From Planctomycetaceae bacterium (lineage in GTDB: Bacteria > Planctomycetota > Planctomycetia > Pirellulales > Pirellulaceae), in NCBI GenBank assembly GCA_007694185.1, contig RECD01000088.1, positions 62,001 to 126,000 on the forward strand: a stretch of DNA of 64,000 nt, written 5' to 3'. Of this stretch, positions 47,259-56,629 are shown in pieces (positions within the stretch are counted from its first letter, which is position 1; each line of letters opens with the position of its first letter). The notes beneath the pieces were generated by a model. It saw only the letters and a list, made by a program, of their open reading frames with translations, searched no databases and had not been told where the DNA came from. The position numbers and the translations under genes were made by a program.

Positions 47259-48146
47259 ATGCCGCTGACCTCCACGCCTCACCGCCAACCCCCGGAACGC
47301 CTCGGGTTGCCGCCACGCGAAGTCTTGGATCGCTACGAGATTTGGGATTCCTACCTGACCCCCTCGATGGTCGATCCCGACGGCACCCGCCTGATGAATG
47401 ACATCCGGCGATCCCTGCCGACCCTCGATAAGGGCTCGATCCGTAAGTTTTGTGTCTTTTTACATGTCGGCTTGGGGACCGCGGAGCCGGCAACCGAAGC
47501 CCGCGTGCGGGAACATCCCGAAGATATCCTCGCCCCGCTGCAGGCTTGGCCGGACCGTGCGCTGGGAATGATTCAGCTTCAACCCGGCGACCCCCACCGA
47601 TCACTCGACGCGATCAACCGCTGGATCGCCGACGGCCCGATGATCGGCGTTTATTTTCCCGGGGATCGCCGAAATCCGCTGCCTTGCAACCACCCGAATT
47701 ATGAGCCGCTGGTCGCCCGAGTCGGTGAACTCGGCGGTTTGATCATGCAACACACCTGGGCGAGGACCGGCGGCAAAGATCACCCCGGGGTTTCGCATCC
47801 GACGGATCTAGCCGACTTGGCCGCCCGATTCCCGAACGTCCATTTCGTTTGCGCCCACGCCGGCGGAGAATGGGAAACGGGAATCCGGGCCATCCGGCGG
47901 CTGCCGAATGTCAGTATCGAAACCTCCGGATTCGATCCGACCGCCGGCTTCCTCGAAATGGCGGTCCGTGAATTGGGGGATGAGCGAATCCTGTTCGGCA
48001 GCCATCTGCCGTCTCGCTCTTTGGGTACCGAATTGAGCAAGGTCTTGGGGGCGGATTTGAAGGAATCTTCCAAACGCAGGATCCTGGGCGAAAACCTCCG
48101 TAAGCAACTGCGGCCGATTCTCGCGTCCCACGGCCGTTTGCCCTGA
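47259..48146 (+). CDS. amidohydrolase-fold protein with altered metal-site motifs (2)
   Basis: 295 residues without a signal peptide, a divergent paralogue of the preceding gene. The strand-1 motif is IWDSYL instead of HxH. The later motifs MQHTW and CAHAGGEWE are kept, and the late Asp position is His249 (FGSHLP). Loss of the first two histidines combined with Asp-to-His at the same place as in the neighbour suggests a shared, non-canonical site. Co-directional spacing (12 bases) implies one operon with the DUF1501 gene. Confidence 0.72.
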   Translation: MPLTSTPHRQPPERLGLPPREVLDRYEIWDSYLTPSMVDPDGTRLMNDIRRSLPTLDKGSIRKFCVFLHVGLGTAEPATEARVREHPEDILAPLQAWPDRALGMIQLQPGDPHRSLDAINRWIADGPMIGVYFPGDRRNPLPCNHPNYEPLVARVGELGGLIMQHTWARTGGKDHPGVSHPTDLADLAARFPNVHFVCAHAGGEWETGIRAIRRLPNVSIETSGFDPTAGFLEMAVRELGDERILFGSHLPSRSLGTELSKVLGADLKESSKRRILGENLRKQLRPILASHGRLP

Positions 48147-48312
48147 TCGCGAGGCCCAGCTACCGAGGTCACGCCCCCAGGCCATGCCGCCAAGTCGCGA
48201 CGCTTGGCGGTCGCGAACTCGTCGCCTCGAACTTCGACCTCCCCAACACCCCGGGGGCTAGAATGGGCGATTGCCAACCCCGTCGATCCGTCACCAAACC
48301 ACTCGCCTTGCG

Positions 48313-50634
48313 ATGCCGAATTTTCTCCGCAAACCTCGCCTCCTGCTCCTGTCGGCATGCTTCGGTTGGACCGTCGCGGGACCGCCCGCTCAAGAGGGCT
48401 CTACGCAACCGCCACCTCCAGCGGAGTCGGAATATCAACAATCAGTCCTCCCGAGCTTGCTGACCTACTGTGGCGATTGTCATTCCGGTGACCAACCCGC
48501 AGCTGGGGTGGCGTTCGAGAAGCTAGACGTCGGACGCGCTCAGACGTCGGACCGGTCGATCTGGAAAAAAGTCCATACCCAGATCGAAGCCGGGATCATG
48601 CCGCCCCCTGATTCGGAGCAACCCTCGGACGCCGAACGACAACGTTGGACGGACTGGATCGACCGACACTCGCTTCAGGTCGCTTGCGACGGCCCGGCCT
48701 ATCCCGGCCGCGTCACCCTCAGGCGGTTGAACCGAAACGAATACAACCGGACCATCCGTGACCTGATCGGCATCGACCATCGCCCCGCCGATCAATTCCC
48801 CTCCGATGACGTGGGTTACGGGTTCGACAACATCGGCGACGTGCTGACCCTGCCACCGGTCCTGCTGGAACGCTATCTCGATGCGGCCGAGGAGGTCGTC
48901 AGGCGCGCGATCATCGTCCCCGAAGCCGAATTCGCCCCGGTCCGATCGATCGCCGGCAAAACCCTCGCCTCGGTCGGGGAAGCCGGGGACGATCACGACT
49001 TCACTGCGACCGCCGACTACTTGATCCGCGTCGATGCCTACGGCGATCAGGCGGGACCGGAACCGGCCAAGATGGCTTTCCTGCTCGATGGCGAAAGTTT
49101 GATTGTGGCCGATGTACCTGCTACAGCGGACGCTCCGGGAACCTATGAACATTCCCTGCGGGTCGATTCCGGACGCCATCGGGTCGCCGTCAAGTTCCTG
49201 AACGATTACTACCAACCGGAACACCCAGACCCCAAACTTCGTGGCGACCGAAACCTACACGTGCGGGCGATCCATGTGATCGGGCCGATCGGGGTGCTCC
49301 CAGACGACTTGCCCGCGTCTCACCGCCGATTGATCCCCCGACCCCCGGTCAAGGATGCCGACAGCGCCGCCCTGTCGGCGGCGGCACGCTCCAACTTGGC
49401 AACCTTTTTGCCGCACGCTTTTCGCCGCCCGGTCGATCCGAGCGAGACGGAGCGGTACGGCCGGATCGCCGACCTGGTGCTCGCCGATGAAGGCAGTTTC
49501 GAGCGGGCGATGCAGGTCGCGGTTCAAGCCGCCCTGGTTTCTCCGGCCTTCCTGTTTCGGGTCGAAAGGCAGCCCGTCGAAGACTCCTCGGAACCGTTTC
49601 TGCGACTGAACGATTTCGAACTCGCTACCCGACTGAGCTACTTCCTATGGGCCGCCCCGCCGGACCTACCGCTCTTGCGGGCCGCCGCGGACGGGAAGCT
49701 AAGTGACCCGAAAACCGTTCGGCAGCAGATTCGCCGAATGCTCCGCGACCCGCGGATCGAAGGCCTGGTCGAGGACTTCGCGGGTCAATGGCTGCAACTG
49801 CGTAACCTGGAAACGATCGCGATCGATCGCGATCGCTTCGCCGAGTTCACTCCGGAATTGCGGACGGCCATGCGGCAAGAAACCGAATTACTATTCGCGT
49901 CGATCATCCGAGAAAATCGTAGCGTGATCGAATTATTGTCAGCCGATTACGCATTCCTGGACAGCCAATTGGCGAAACTCTACGGGATCGAGGGTGTCGA
50001 CGGAGACGAGTTCCGCCGCGTGTCGCTGTCCGGCACATCGCGTGGCGGCCTGCTCGGTCAGGCCGCGATCCTGACCGTGACCTCGAACCCTACCCGAACG
50101 TCACCGGTAAAACGCGGCAAATGGATCCTCGAAAATCTGCTCGCCGCACCGCCTCCACCGGCGCCGCCCAACGTCCCCACTTTGGAAGCCGCCGCCGGAG
50201 ACAACTCGGCCCCGGTCTCGCTCCGAGAACAATTGGAATTGCATCGCTCAAAAGCGGAGTGCGCGGCCTGCCATCGGTTGATGGACCCGCTCGGCTTCGG
50301 TCTGGAGAACTTCGACGCGATCGGCCGCTGGCGAGACGAAGATCAGAGGCGACCGATCGACGCACAAGGTGAACTCCCCGACGGCCGCTCGTTCACCGGG
50401 CCAGCCGAATTGCGAACGGTTCTGCTGGAGCGGCAACACGAGTTCCGCCGCTGTGTGGCCTCCAAATTGTTGACCTTTGCCCTGGGGCGGGGGTTGGAAT
50501 ATTTCGACGAATGCACCCTCGATGACATCACCGCCGGCATGTCTGCGGAGGGCGATCGCTTCGAAGCCCTCGTGTGGCAGATCGTCAAGAGTCGGCCCTT
50601 TCGGTTCCAAGCCCGCACGCGGATGCCGGAGTAA
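48313..50634 (+). CDS. secreted DUF1587/1592/1588/1585 protein with cytochrome c motif
   Basis: 773 residues from the ATG at 48313, which is followed by a signal peptide (FLRKPRLLLLSACFGW). An N-terminal heme motif CGDCH (53-57) is followed by DUF1587 (VTLRRLNRNEYNRTIRDLIG). A carbohydrate-binding-like insert comes next (AFLLDGESLIVADVP, YEHSLRVDSGRHRVAV). DUF1592 (LNDFELATRLSYFLWAAPPD), DUF1588 (RGGLLGQAAILTVTSNPTRTSPVKRG, AECAACHRLMDPLGFGLENFD) and DUF1585 (RRCVASKLLTFALGRGLEYFDE) follow. Another CxxCH, CAACH, occurs in DUF1588. It is the standard partner of a DUF1552 gene, found 183 bases downstream. Confidence 0.92.
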   Translation: MPNFLRKPRLLLLSACFGWTVAGPPAQEGSTQPPPPAESEYQQSVLPSLLTYCGDCHSGDQPAAGVAFEKLDVGRAQTSDRSIWKKVHTQIEAGIMPPPDSEQPSDAERQRWTDWIDRHSLQVACDGPAYPGRVTLRRLNRNEYNRTIRDLIGIDHRPADQFPSDDVGYGFDNIGDVLTLPPVLLERYLDAAEEVVRRAIIVPEAEFAPVRSIAGKTLASVGEAGDDHDFTATADYLIRVDAYGDQAGPEPAKMAFLLDGESLIVADVPATADAPGTYEHSLRVDSGRHRVAVKFLNDYYQPEHPDPKLRGDRNLHVRAIHVIGPIGVLPDDLPASHRRLIPRPPVKDADSAALSAAARSNLATFLPHAFRRPVDPSETERYGRIADLVLADEGSFERAMQVAVQAALVSPAFLFRVERQPVEDSSEPFLRLNDFELATRLSYFLWAAPPDLPLLRAAADGKLSDPKTVRQQIRRMLRDPRIEGLVEDFAGQWLQLRNLETIAIDRDRFAEFTPELRTAMRQETELLFASIIRENRSVIELLSADYAFLDSQLAKLYGIEGVDGDEFRRVSLSGTSRGGLLGQAAILTVTSNPTRTSPVKRGKWILENLLAAPPPPAPPNVPTLEAAAGDNSAPVSLREQLELHRSKAECAACHRLMDPLGFGLENFDAIGRWRDEDQRRPIDAQGELPDGRSFTGPAELRTVLLERQHEFRRCVASKLLTFALGRGLEYFDECTLDDITAGMSAEGDRFEALVWQIVKSRPFRFQARTRMPE

Positions 50635-50817
50635 GCCGCCCCGCCTCGCCGGAACGCACGATGGGGCACGCCTGCTGCCCGGCGGCGACACAGCGATAAC
50701 TCGGGTTTTGACTGGAGCCGACCAGACGAACCCCCTAAACTGATCTGCGGTGGGCCGTTACCTAGGGCCGCGATTCTCGTTCCTGGCCTTCACCATCCCC
50801 TCCTTGCAGGCTGCCCG

Positions 50818-52149
50818 ATGAACCTCCCACGCATCTCCCGTCGGACCACGCTCAAAGGCCTCGGCACCGCAGTCGCCTTGCCGATGCTCGATGCCATGCA
50901 ACCACGGGCCTGGAGCGCGGAAGCCGTCCAACGTCCGCTTCGCATGGCCTTTTTGTATGTCCCCAACGGCAAACACATGCCGGATTGGTTACCCGCAGCG
51001 GAAGGGAACGATTACGAACTGCCCCGAACCCTTCTGCCACTCGCCGACCTGCGAAGTGACTTCTGCATCCTGTCAGGTTTGACCCACAAGAAGGCCAACG
51101 CGAACGGGGATGGTGGTGGCGACCACGCCCGTGCGCTAACCACGTTTTTGACCGGAACCCAAGCCCGCAAAACCGATGGCGCCGACATTCGGGCGGGCGT
51201 CTCGGTCGATCAGATCGCCGCGACCCAGTTCGGAAAACAGACCCGTTTCGCGTCGCTGGAAATCGGCGCCGACTCAGGAGCACAATCCGGAAATTGCGAC
51301 TCGGGTTATAGCTGCGCCTATTCAACCAACATCTCGTGGCGAAACGAACGTCAACCGGTTCCCAAAGAGGTCGACCCACGGCTGATTTTCGATCGCCTGT
51401 TTACATCCGGACGGCCCGGGGAATCAGCCGAAGCCCGTGCCCGACGCGAGCGTTACAACAAGAGCATCCTCGATTTGGTCCGAGAAGATGCCGACAAATT
51501 GCAGCGAACTGTCGGGCTGTCTGACCGACGAAAATTGGACGAATACCTGAACGCGATCCGGGAACTGGAAGTTCGCATCGCCAAAGCCACCCAAGCCCCG
51601 GACAGCGATTCGATCGCGTTAGAACGTCCCCAGGGCATTCCTGCGTCGTACGAAGATCATCTGCGGATCCTTGGAGATCTCGTTGTGCTCGCCTTCCAAA
51701 CGGATACGACGCGGGTTTCGACCTTCGTGTTCGCGAACGAAGGGAGCAACCGCAGTTACCCGTTCCTGGAAGTCCCCGAAGGGCATCACGACCTTTCGCA
51801 CCACGAGGGCAAGCAGGAGAAGCAAACGAAGATCCAGAAGATCAACGAGTTTCATGTCACCCAGTTGGCCTACTTCCTGAAACGCATGAAGGAGGTTCGT
51901 GAAGGGGACGAATCCTTGCTCGATCGCAGCTTGGTCGTGTACGGCAGCGGCATCGGGGACGGCAATGCGCACAACCACAACAACCTGCCGATCCTGTTGG
52001 CCGGCGGTGGCGGCGGATTCGTCCGGCCCGGCAAGCACATCGCCTACCCGGACGGCACGCCGCTGACGAACCTCTACCTGTCGATGCTCGATGCCGCCGA
52101 CATCCACCTCGAACAACTCGGCGATAGCACCGGCCGACTCGCTCTCTGA
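50818..52149 (+). CDS. DUF1552 family exported protein
   Basis: 443 residues with a twin-arginine-like N-terminus (ISRRTTLKGLGTAVALPMLDAM). Typical segments are MAFLYVPNGKHMPDWLP, SGLTHKKANANGDGGGDHARA, LEIGADSGAQSGNCDSGYSC and VYGSGIGDGNAHNHNNLPILLAGG. The fold is probably related to DUF1501. No enzymatic activity is established. It functions, by constant genomic association, with the DUF1587/1592 protein encoded upstream. Confidence 0.93.
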   Translation: MNLPRISRRTTLKGLGTAVALPMLDAMQPRAWSAEAVQRPLRMAFLYVPNGKHMPDWLPAAEGNDYELPRTLLPLADLRSDFCILSGLTHKKANANGDGGGDHARALTTFLTGTQARKTDGADIRAGVSVDQIAATQFGKQTRFASLEIGADSGAQSGNCDSGYSCAYSTNISWRNERQPVPKEVDPRLIFDRLFTSGRPGESAEARARRERYNKSILDLVREDADKLQRTVGLSDRRKLDEYLNAIRELEVRIAKATQAPDSDSIALERPQGIPASYEDHLRILGDLVVLAFQTDTTRVSTFVFANEGSNRSYPFLEVPEGHHDLSHHEGKQEKQTKIQKINEFHVTQLAYFLKRMKEVREGDESLLDRSLVVYGSGIGDGNAHNHNNLPILLAGGGGGFVRPGKHIAYPDGTPLTNLYLSMLDAADIHLEQLGDSTGRLAL

Positions 52150-52173
52150 TTCCCCCCGGCCCAGGTTCGCCAC

Positions 52174-53157
52174 TCAGACGCCTGCCAGGACGTTCCCGAC
52201 CGATCGACGGCAGGCGGAGAGATACCCCTCGCCGAACAGGTTCAGATGGTTCAGCAAGTGGTAGAGTTTGTAAATTTCCGCACGCCGTCGCCAGCCACTT
52301 GGCAACGGCCATTCCTCTTCGTACCCCCGAAAGAATTCCGCCGGACAGCCCCCAAAGAGTAGCAGCATGCCGAATTCGGCCTCCCGACAACCGTGGTAGC
52401 TTGCCGGGTCGAAGATCACCGGTTGGCCGTCGAGGTCCCGTAAGTAGTTGCCGCTCCACAGGTCGCCGTGAAGCAAGCACGTTTCCTCCGCACGCCCATG
52501 CAGCAAGTCGCCCAATGACTCGATCACCCGATCGACGTCGCGACGGAGTGTCACGTCGGCTTTTCCGCTGTCGGTGGCCCAGCGGATTTGAATGCCCAAG
52601 CGATTCTGAGCAACGAAATCTTCCCATGAATCCGACGGCCGATTGATCTGGCGGGAAGCGCCGAGAAAATTGTCTGAGTCCGATCCGATCCGCCGGCCGA
52701 CCGAAAGCCGATGCAAGGCCGCCAATCGCCGGCCGAAGGTCTCGAAAAAGGCCCCATTACCCGAGTTCGGTTCAGCCGACTCGATCCACTCGGTTACCAG
52801 GTAGGCCCTGTCGCCGATCGACCTGACCTGAATCGGCTCCGGCACCCGAACGGCCCCCACCGCTGCCAGGGCTCGCAGGCCCTCGACTTCCCGCTGATAC
52901 GGTTCCAGGAAAGCCGCAGTCTTGGTTTTAACCAAAAACGCCCGCTCCACCGCCGCCGGCGAGACCGTCGATTGCCCGCTGGTCTCGTCCACGAAGCCGG
53001 GCGGGTTCGCACCATGGACCGGCCCATCGATTCGGGCGACCAGCCGAACTTGAACCCTCCAGGCGTCGCTGATGCAACCCCCGGCCACGGGCCGGCAGTC
53101 GACAACCTCACCATGCGATCGAAAAAGTTCGGCGAGGCGAAGATCGGAAAAACGCAT
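52174..53157 (-). CDS. fructosamine kinase family protein
   Basis: 327 residues from the ATG at 53157; the frame is open to 53415 but those codons lack protein character. Kinase-like motifs are the Lys of AFLVKTKTA, LLHGDLWSGNYL (catalytic loop with HGD) and VIFDPASYHGCREAE (the DFG-equivalent Asp-Pro). The family phosphorylates fructosamines and related ketoamines on proteins, a repair of glycation damage; bacterial members are often small-molecule ketoamine kinases. An insertion of about 35 residues lies before the kinase Lys. It is last of the minus-strand run. Confidence 0.85.
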   Translation of the reverse strand: MRFSDLRLAELFRSHGEVVDCRPVAGGCISDAWRVQVRLVARIDGPVHGANPPGFVDETSGQSTVSPAAVERAFLVKTKTAAFLEPYQREVEGLRALAAVGAVRVPEPIQVRSIGDRAYLVTEWIESAEPNSGNGAFFETFGRRLAALHRLSVGRRIGSDSDNFLGASRQINRPSDSWEDFVAQNRLGIQIRWATDSGKADVTLRRDVDRVIESLGDLLHGRAEETCLLHGDLWSGNYLRDLDGQPVIFDPASYHGCREAEFGMLLLFGGCPAEFFRGYEEEWPLPSGWRRRAEIYKLYHLLNHLNLFGEGYLSACRRSVGNVLAGV

Positions 53158-53227
53158 CAGATCCGGTTCAAAAATCAACCCTTCCGCTGCCCTGATGCCT
53201 CGAAATCGTAACCGGCCGGCAACGGGG

Positions 53228-53791
53228 TCAGGCGCGGGAGGGCATCTGGCGGGGAAACGGCGGATGTTCTCTGGGAGGTGGTTCTCGGTCAAACTCCTCT
53301 TGCCAGCGCCGTCGCTCCACCGGGCTCGCGTAGTAGCGCAGCCAGGTTTCATCGTCCGCATCGTCCAGACAGCGCCAATGCAGGTAATTTCGCGGCAGGT
53401 CCACCTTCTTCTCACAACTCGGCAAGATGTCCCGATAAATCAACGTGTAGAGTTGGCGGTCGCTGAGATGATCAGTGCATTCCAGGATGATCTTGGCGGA
53501 ATGGAGCTGCCGGATGGTCTGCCAGAGAAGGTGATGAATCGTGTCTTGATCGAGGTGGTCAGGGTGCGGCAATTGCAATGGCGGTTCGAACCACTGCGCG
53601 ATCGGCATCGCCGGAGCTCGCTCCCAGGCCAGCATGGAGGCGAGGTACTCGTTTTCGACGATCAGCGACATTCGCCCCGCAGACGTTTCACCAAACGAAT
53701 CATCGATGTATGGCTCCAACTCGTCACGCAACCTCGCATTGTCGAGCAACAAATCGACTTCGTCGAACATCGGTCGCCCCATTTCATTCAT
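53228..53791 (-). CDS. protein of unknown function downstream of fliJ
   Basis: 187 residues, acidic and Trp/His/Leu-rich (LHWRCLDDADDETWLRYYASPVERRRWQEEF near the C-terminus). There is no signal peptide or membrane segment. The tail is Pro/Arg-rich. I do not recognise it, although the segment HLSDRQLYTLIYRDILP suggests a conserved planctomycete protein. It lies between fliJ and the kinase gene with gaps of 181 and 70 bases. A flagellar role would be a guess. Confidence 0.65.
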   Translation of the reverse strand: MNEMGRPMFDEVDLLLDNARLRDELEPYIDDSFGETSAGRMSLIVENEYLASMLAWERAPAMPIAQWFEPPLQLPHPDHLDQDTIHHLLWQTIRQLHSAKIILECTDHLSDRQLYTLIYRDILPSCEKKVDLPRNYLHWRCLDDADDETWLRYYASPVERRRWQEEFDREPPPREHPPFPRQMPSRA

Positions 53792-53950
53792 GCTTCACCC
53801 GGCCAACATCGAAACGTTCGCAGACGTAAAGACCGACTCGTGATCATCCCCCGCAGAAGCGGATGGACAACCGACTCGGAAATCGCCTCTGAGTTCGATC
53901 TTATCTTTGCCAGGCCCTAGCTCAAGAATCGGATGAGGGAAAATGGTCGA

Positions 53951-53979
53951 AGGTGGAAAAAAAGCACTTTTTTCACTCA
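53951..53979 (-). terminator. A/T-rich hairpin at the fliJ stop, possible weak terminator
   Basis: On the minus strand the fliJ stop is followed by AAAAAAG-TG-CTTTTTT, flanked by GGTG and CACC that can also pair, ending in a T-run. The stem is mostly A-U, so efficiency would be low. It may still mark the end of the flagellar transcript. Confidence 0.3.
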
Positions 53980-54437
53980 CCTGATCGTTGCGACCGGTCC
54001 ATTTTCACTTTGCCGCGATTGATTTCTTCGGCTTCCCGCTGCTCGGCCGCCAAGAAGCGTTCCCGATGAGCCCGGTGATCGCGACTGGAAAGCTTATCCC
54101 AACGACGGCATTCGATTTCGGCGGCTTGCAACCCGGTGCGGATGGCTTCGACCCGAAGCTCGGCCTCCGCTTCCTCGGCAACAAGTCTCGCGTCTTGGAG
54201 GGCGAGCGTCTGTTCGTAACGAGCCTGTTCTCGCAACGTCTCGGCACGGATGACGCCGAGCCGGGAGGCCCGATGTCGCCACATCGCCTCCCGCTTGAGC
54301 GCCGCCAAGTCCGACCGTCGCTCTCGAATCGTGTCCGCGGTCGCCATCGCGGCAGCCAGTTCCATGCGGATCGCGTCACGCTCCGCCTCCCGGACCCGCA
54401 GGACAGCCTGAAATCGAAAATGAAAACGCTGGCTCAT
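53973..54437 (-). CDS. fliJ: FliJ-like flagellar export chaperone
   Basis: 154 residues from the ATG at 54437 (MSQRFHFRFQAVLRVREAERD), the typical FliJ opening. Nearly the whole chain is an Arg/Glu/Ala-rich coiled coil, as expected of FliJ, the central stalk that couples the FliI ATPase ring to the export gate. FliJ sequences diverge strongly; the call rests on this opening, the length, the coiled coil and the position after fliI. Confidence 0.78.
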   Translation of the reverse strand: MSQRFHFRFQAVLRVREAERDAIRMELAAAMATADTIRERRSDLAALKREAMWRHRASRLGVIRAETLREQARYEQTLALQDARLVAEEAEAELRVEAIRTGLQAAEIECRRWDKLSSRDHRAHRERFLAAEQREAEEINRGKVKMDRSQRSGE

Positions 54438-54545
54438 GGAACTGTCGGCGATTTTGCAGATGGTGCGAACCAAAGGAACCGGAGACATCGCTCAACCGCC
54501 CGAACCCTTGCGATCGACCGCTTCCCCGGCAGGCACGTCGGCGGA

Positions 54546-55880
54546 TCACGGCACGCTCTGAACCAAGGACAACAGGTCCTGTTGGGCCGCGTCCAGGGTG
54601 AATCGTTGGTCAGTCCGTTGCCGCAGCAAACCGCCGGCGGCATCGCGGATGGCGATCGCCCGATCGACCGATGGCTGGCTACCAGCCCGGTAGGCACCGA
54701 TCGAAATCAGGTCGGCATGTCGGCGGTATTCTGCCAAATCTCGCCGCAACGACTCCGCCGCGTCGGCCACCTCGGGACGAACCAAGTGGGGCTGCAAGCG
54801 GCTGACACTCTCCAGAATGTCGATCGCCGGCCAATGGGCCTCTTCGGCAAGCGCTCGACTGAGCACAATGTGACCGTCGAGCAAGCCACGCATCGTGTCC
54901 GCGATCGGTTCGTTCAAATCATCTCCCTCCACCAGCACGCTGTAAAAAGCGGTGATCGACCCGGTTTCCGACCGCCCCGCCCGTTCGACCAACCGGGGCA
55001 GTGCCGCAAACACCCCCGGCGTGTAGCCACGACTCGTCACGGGCTCTCCCGCCGCCAAGGACAATTCCCGCTGGGCCATGGCCATGCGGGTGATCGAATC
55101 GACCAACAGCAACACGTGGCCGCCTTCGTCTCGCATCGATTCGGCGATCGCGGTGGCGGTCCAAGCCGCCTGCACCCGCAACGCCGCGGGCTGATCGCTG
55201 GTCGCCACTACCAGGACACAGCGGGCCATCCCGTCCGGTCCCAGCGCTCGCTCGACAAAGTCACGGACCTCACGGCCACGCTCGCCGACCATCGCGACGA
55301 CGATCGCGTCGGCTCCCGTGCCTCGAGCTAACATCCCCAACAAACTGCTCTTCCCGACCCCCGAACCGGCGAAGATGCCCATCCGTTGACCTCGCCCCAC
55401 CGTCAGCATCGCATCGATCGCACGGACACCGGTCGAGACGGGCTGGTCGATCGGCGGACGCGACCAGGATGCCGGCGCTCTCGAATCGCCTGCCAAGGCC
55501 GTCGCACCCCGCCCCACTTCGCGGCCATCTAAAGGACAGCCCAAAGCATCCAAGACTTGGCCCATCAACCGAAACCCGACCGGAATCCTCAACCCCTGAT
55601 CGACCAATGTGACGACGTCCCCGGCCGAAAACGCCGCTTCTTCCCCAAGCGGTGCCAAGACCGGCCTTGTCCCCTGAAAACCGATCACTTGGGCGTCACA
55701 ACTGCGCCCCCGAGCCAATTCGATGCGCAGGACCGCCCCCAGAGGAACAGTCATCCCCTCGACGATCACGTTCCCGCCCAACACCGCGGCAACCCGCCCG
55801 CGAATCGCCAGCGGACAAGTCGCGTCTAGCCGTTGTCGGATCACGTCCGCTGTGGGCAGCGAGGGCGGCTTAAGCATCAT
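54546..55880 (-). CDS. fliI: flagellum-specific ATPase FliI
   Basis: 444 residues. Walker A is GSGVGKSS (172-179), preceded by the typical GQRMGIFA. VVAMVGERGREVRDFVE and Walker B in HVLLLVDSITRMA follow, then SRGYTPGVFA and SITAFYSVLVEGDDLNEPIADTMRGLLDGHIVLSR. These are the FliI/SctN signatures that separate it from F1-ATPase beta. It energises type III export of flagellar subunits and is regulated by FliH. Its start overlaps fliH by 11 bases. Confidence 0.95.
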   Translation of the reverse strand: MMLKPPSLPTADVIRQRLDATCPLAIRGRVAAVLGGNVIVEGMTVPLGAVLRIELARGRSCDAQVIGFQGTRPVLAPLGEEAAFSAGDVVTLVDQGLRIPVGFRLMGQVLDALGCPLDGREVGRGATALAGDSRAPASWSRPPIDQPVSTGVRAIDAMLTVGRGQRMGIFAGSGVGKSSLLGMLARGTGADAIVVAMVGERGREVRDFVERALGPDGMARCVLVVATSDQPAALRVQAAWTATAIAESMRDEGGHVLLLVDSITRMAMAQRELSLAAGEPVTSRGYTPGVFAALPRLVERAGRSETGSITAFYSVLVEGDDLNEPIADTMRGLLDGHIVLSRALAEEAHWPAIDILESVSRLQPHLVRPEVADAAESLRRDLAEYRRHADLISIGAYRAGSQPSVDRAIAIRDAAGGLLRQRTDQRFTLDAAQQDLLSLVQSVP

Positions 55881-56559
55881 TCAACGCCTCCGCCAGACGC
55901 TCCAATTGCCCTTGCAAAGTCGCCGAGACTTCGCCGCCGGTTTGACGAACACTCACCCCCTCGCGAGGCACCGTTTCATCGGGAATGATCGAAATGTCTT
56001 CCGGCAGTCCCGGTCGCGTCAGGAGTTCATCGAGTTTCGGCCCCAACTCCGCAAGCGTCTCCGGATGGACCGCGACGGTCAACCGATCTGCCGACCGCGC
56101 GGCCCACAAAGCCTCCTCGGCCCAGCGGGCGATCAACTCCGGCTCCTGCCGTAAACATTGACGCACCACCCGTTCCGCGATCGCGACCGCAGTCGCGGTC
56201 AAGGACTCGGCGTAGTCGGCCATCCACGCCTGATGCGACTCGGTGATCTGCCGCAGCATCCCTTCCGTGGCAGAAACCAACTTTCCCACGCGTTCCTCGA
56301 CCTGGTGACGCAACCGCTCGTCCGCCTCGGCAGCCGCGACCGCTCGACCGGCTTGCAACCCTTCCTCATGGGCCTGCTGCTGGATCCGCTTCGCCTCGGC
56401 AACGGCCCGCTCCCGAATCCGGACGAGTTCCCGATCGCACGTCTCCAATTGGCTCTTAGCACGCTGCGAAAGGTCCTCAAAGTTGAAACCGGCCAGTCCC
56501 GCGGGAGCTGGTTGACCTTGGCCGATCGCAACGGTTGGCGACTTCAGGACAACTGCCAT
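55870..56559 (-). CDS. fliH: flagellar assembly protein FliH
   Basis: 229 residues. A helical, Ala/Glu/Gln-rich first half (about 25-140) contains a coiled coil with QQQAHEEGLQAGRAVAAAEAD. The C-terminal domain has AIAERVVRQCLRQEP, then VAVHPETLAEL and ISIIPDETVPREGVSVRQTGGEVSATL, the conserved FliH/HrpE pattern. FliH dimers bind FliI and link it to the motor C-ring, here the FliG part of the upstream fusion. GGAAG precedes the ATG by about 10 bases. Confidence 0.87.
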   Translation of the reverse strand: MAVVLKSPTVAIGQGQPAPAGLAGFNFEDLSQRAKSQLETCDRELVRIRERAVAEAKRIQQQAHEEGLQAGRAVAAAEADERLRHQVEERVGKLVSATEGMLRQITESHQAWMADYAESLTATAVAIAERVVRQCLRQEPELIARWAEEALWAARSADRLTVAVHPETLAELGPKLDELLTRPGLPEDISIIPDETVPREGVSVRQTGGEVSATLQGQLERLAEALNDA

Positions 56560-56629
56560 CTGGTATTCACTTCCAACGAATCACCGGAACTCAAATCCGC
56601 CCACGCCATCCGTTGGCGCATGCTTTCTC

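Noticed and set aside
53988-55331. Plus-strand ORF of 447 codons
   Set aside because: Antisense of fliJ and fliI, without motifs.
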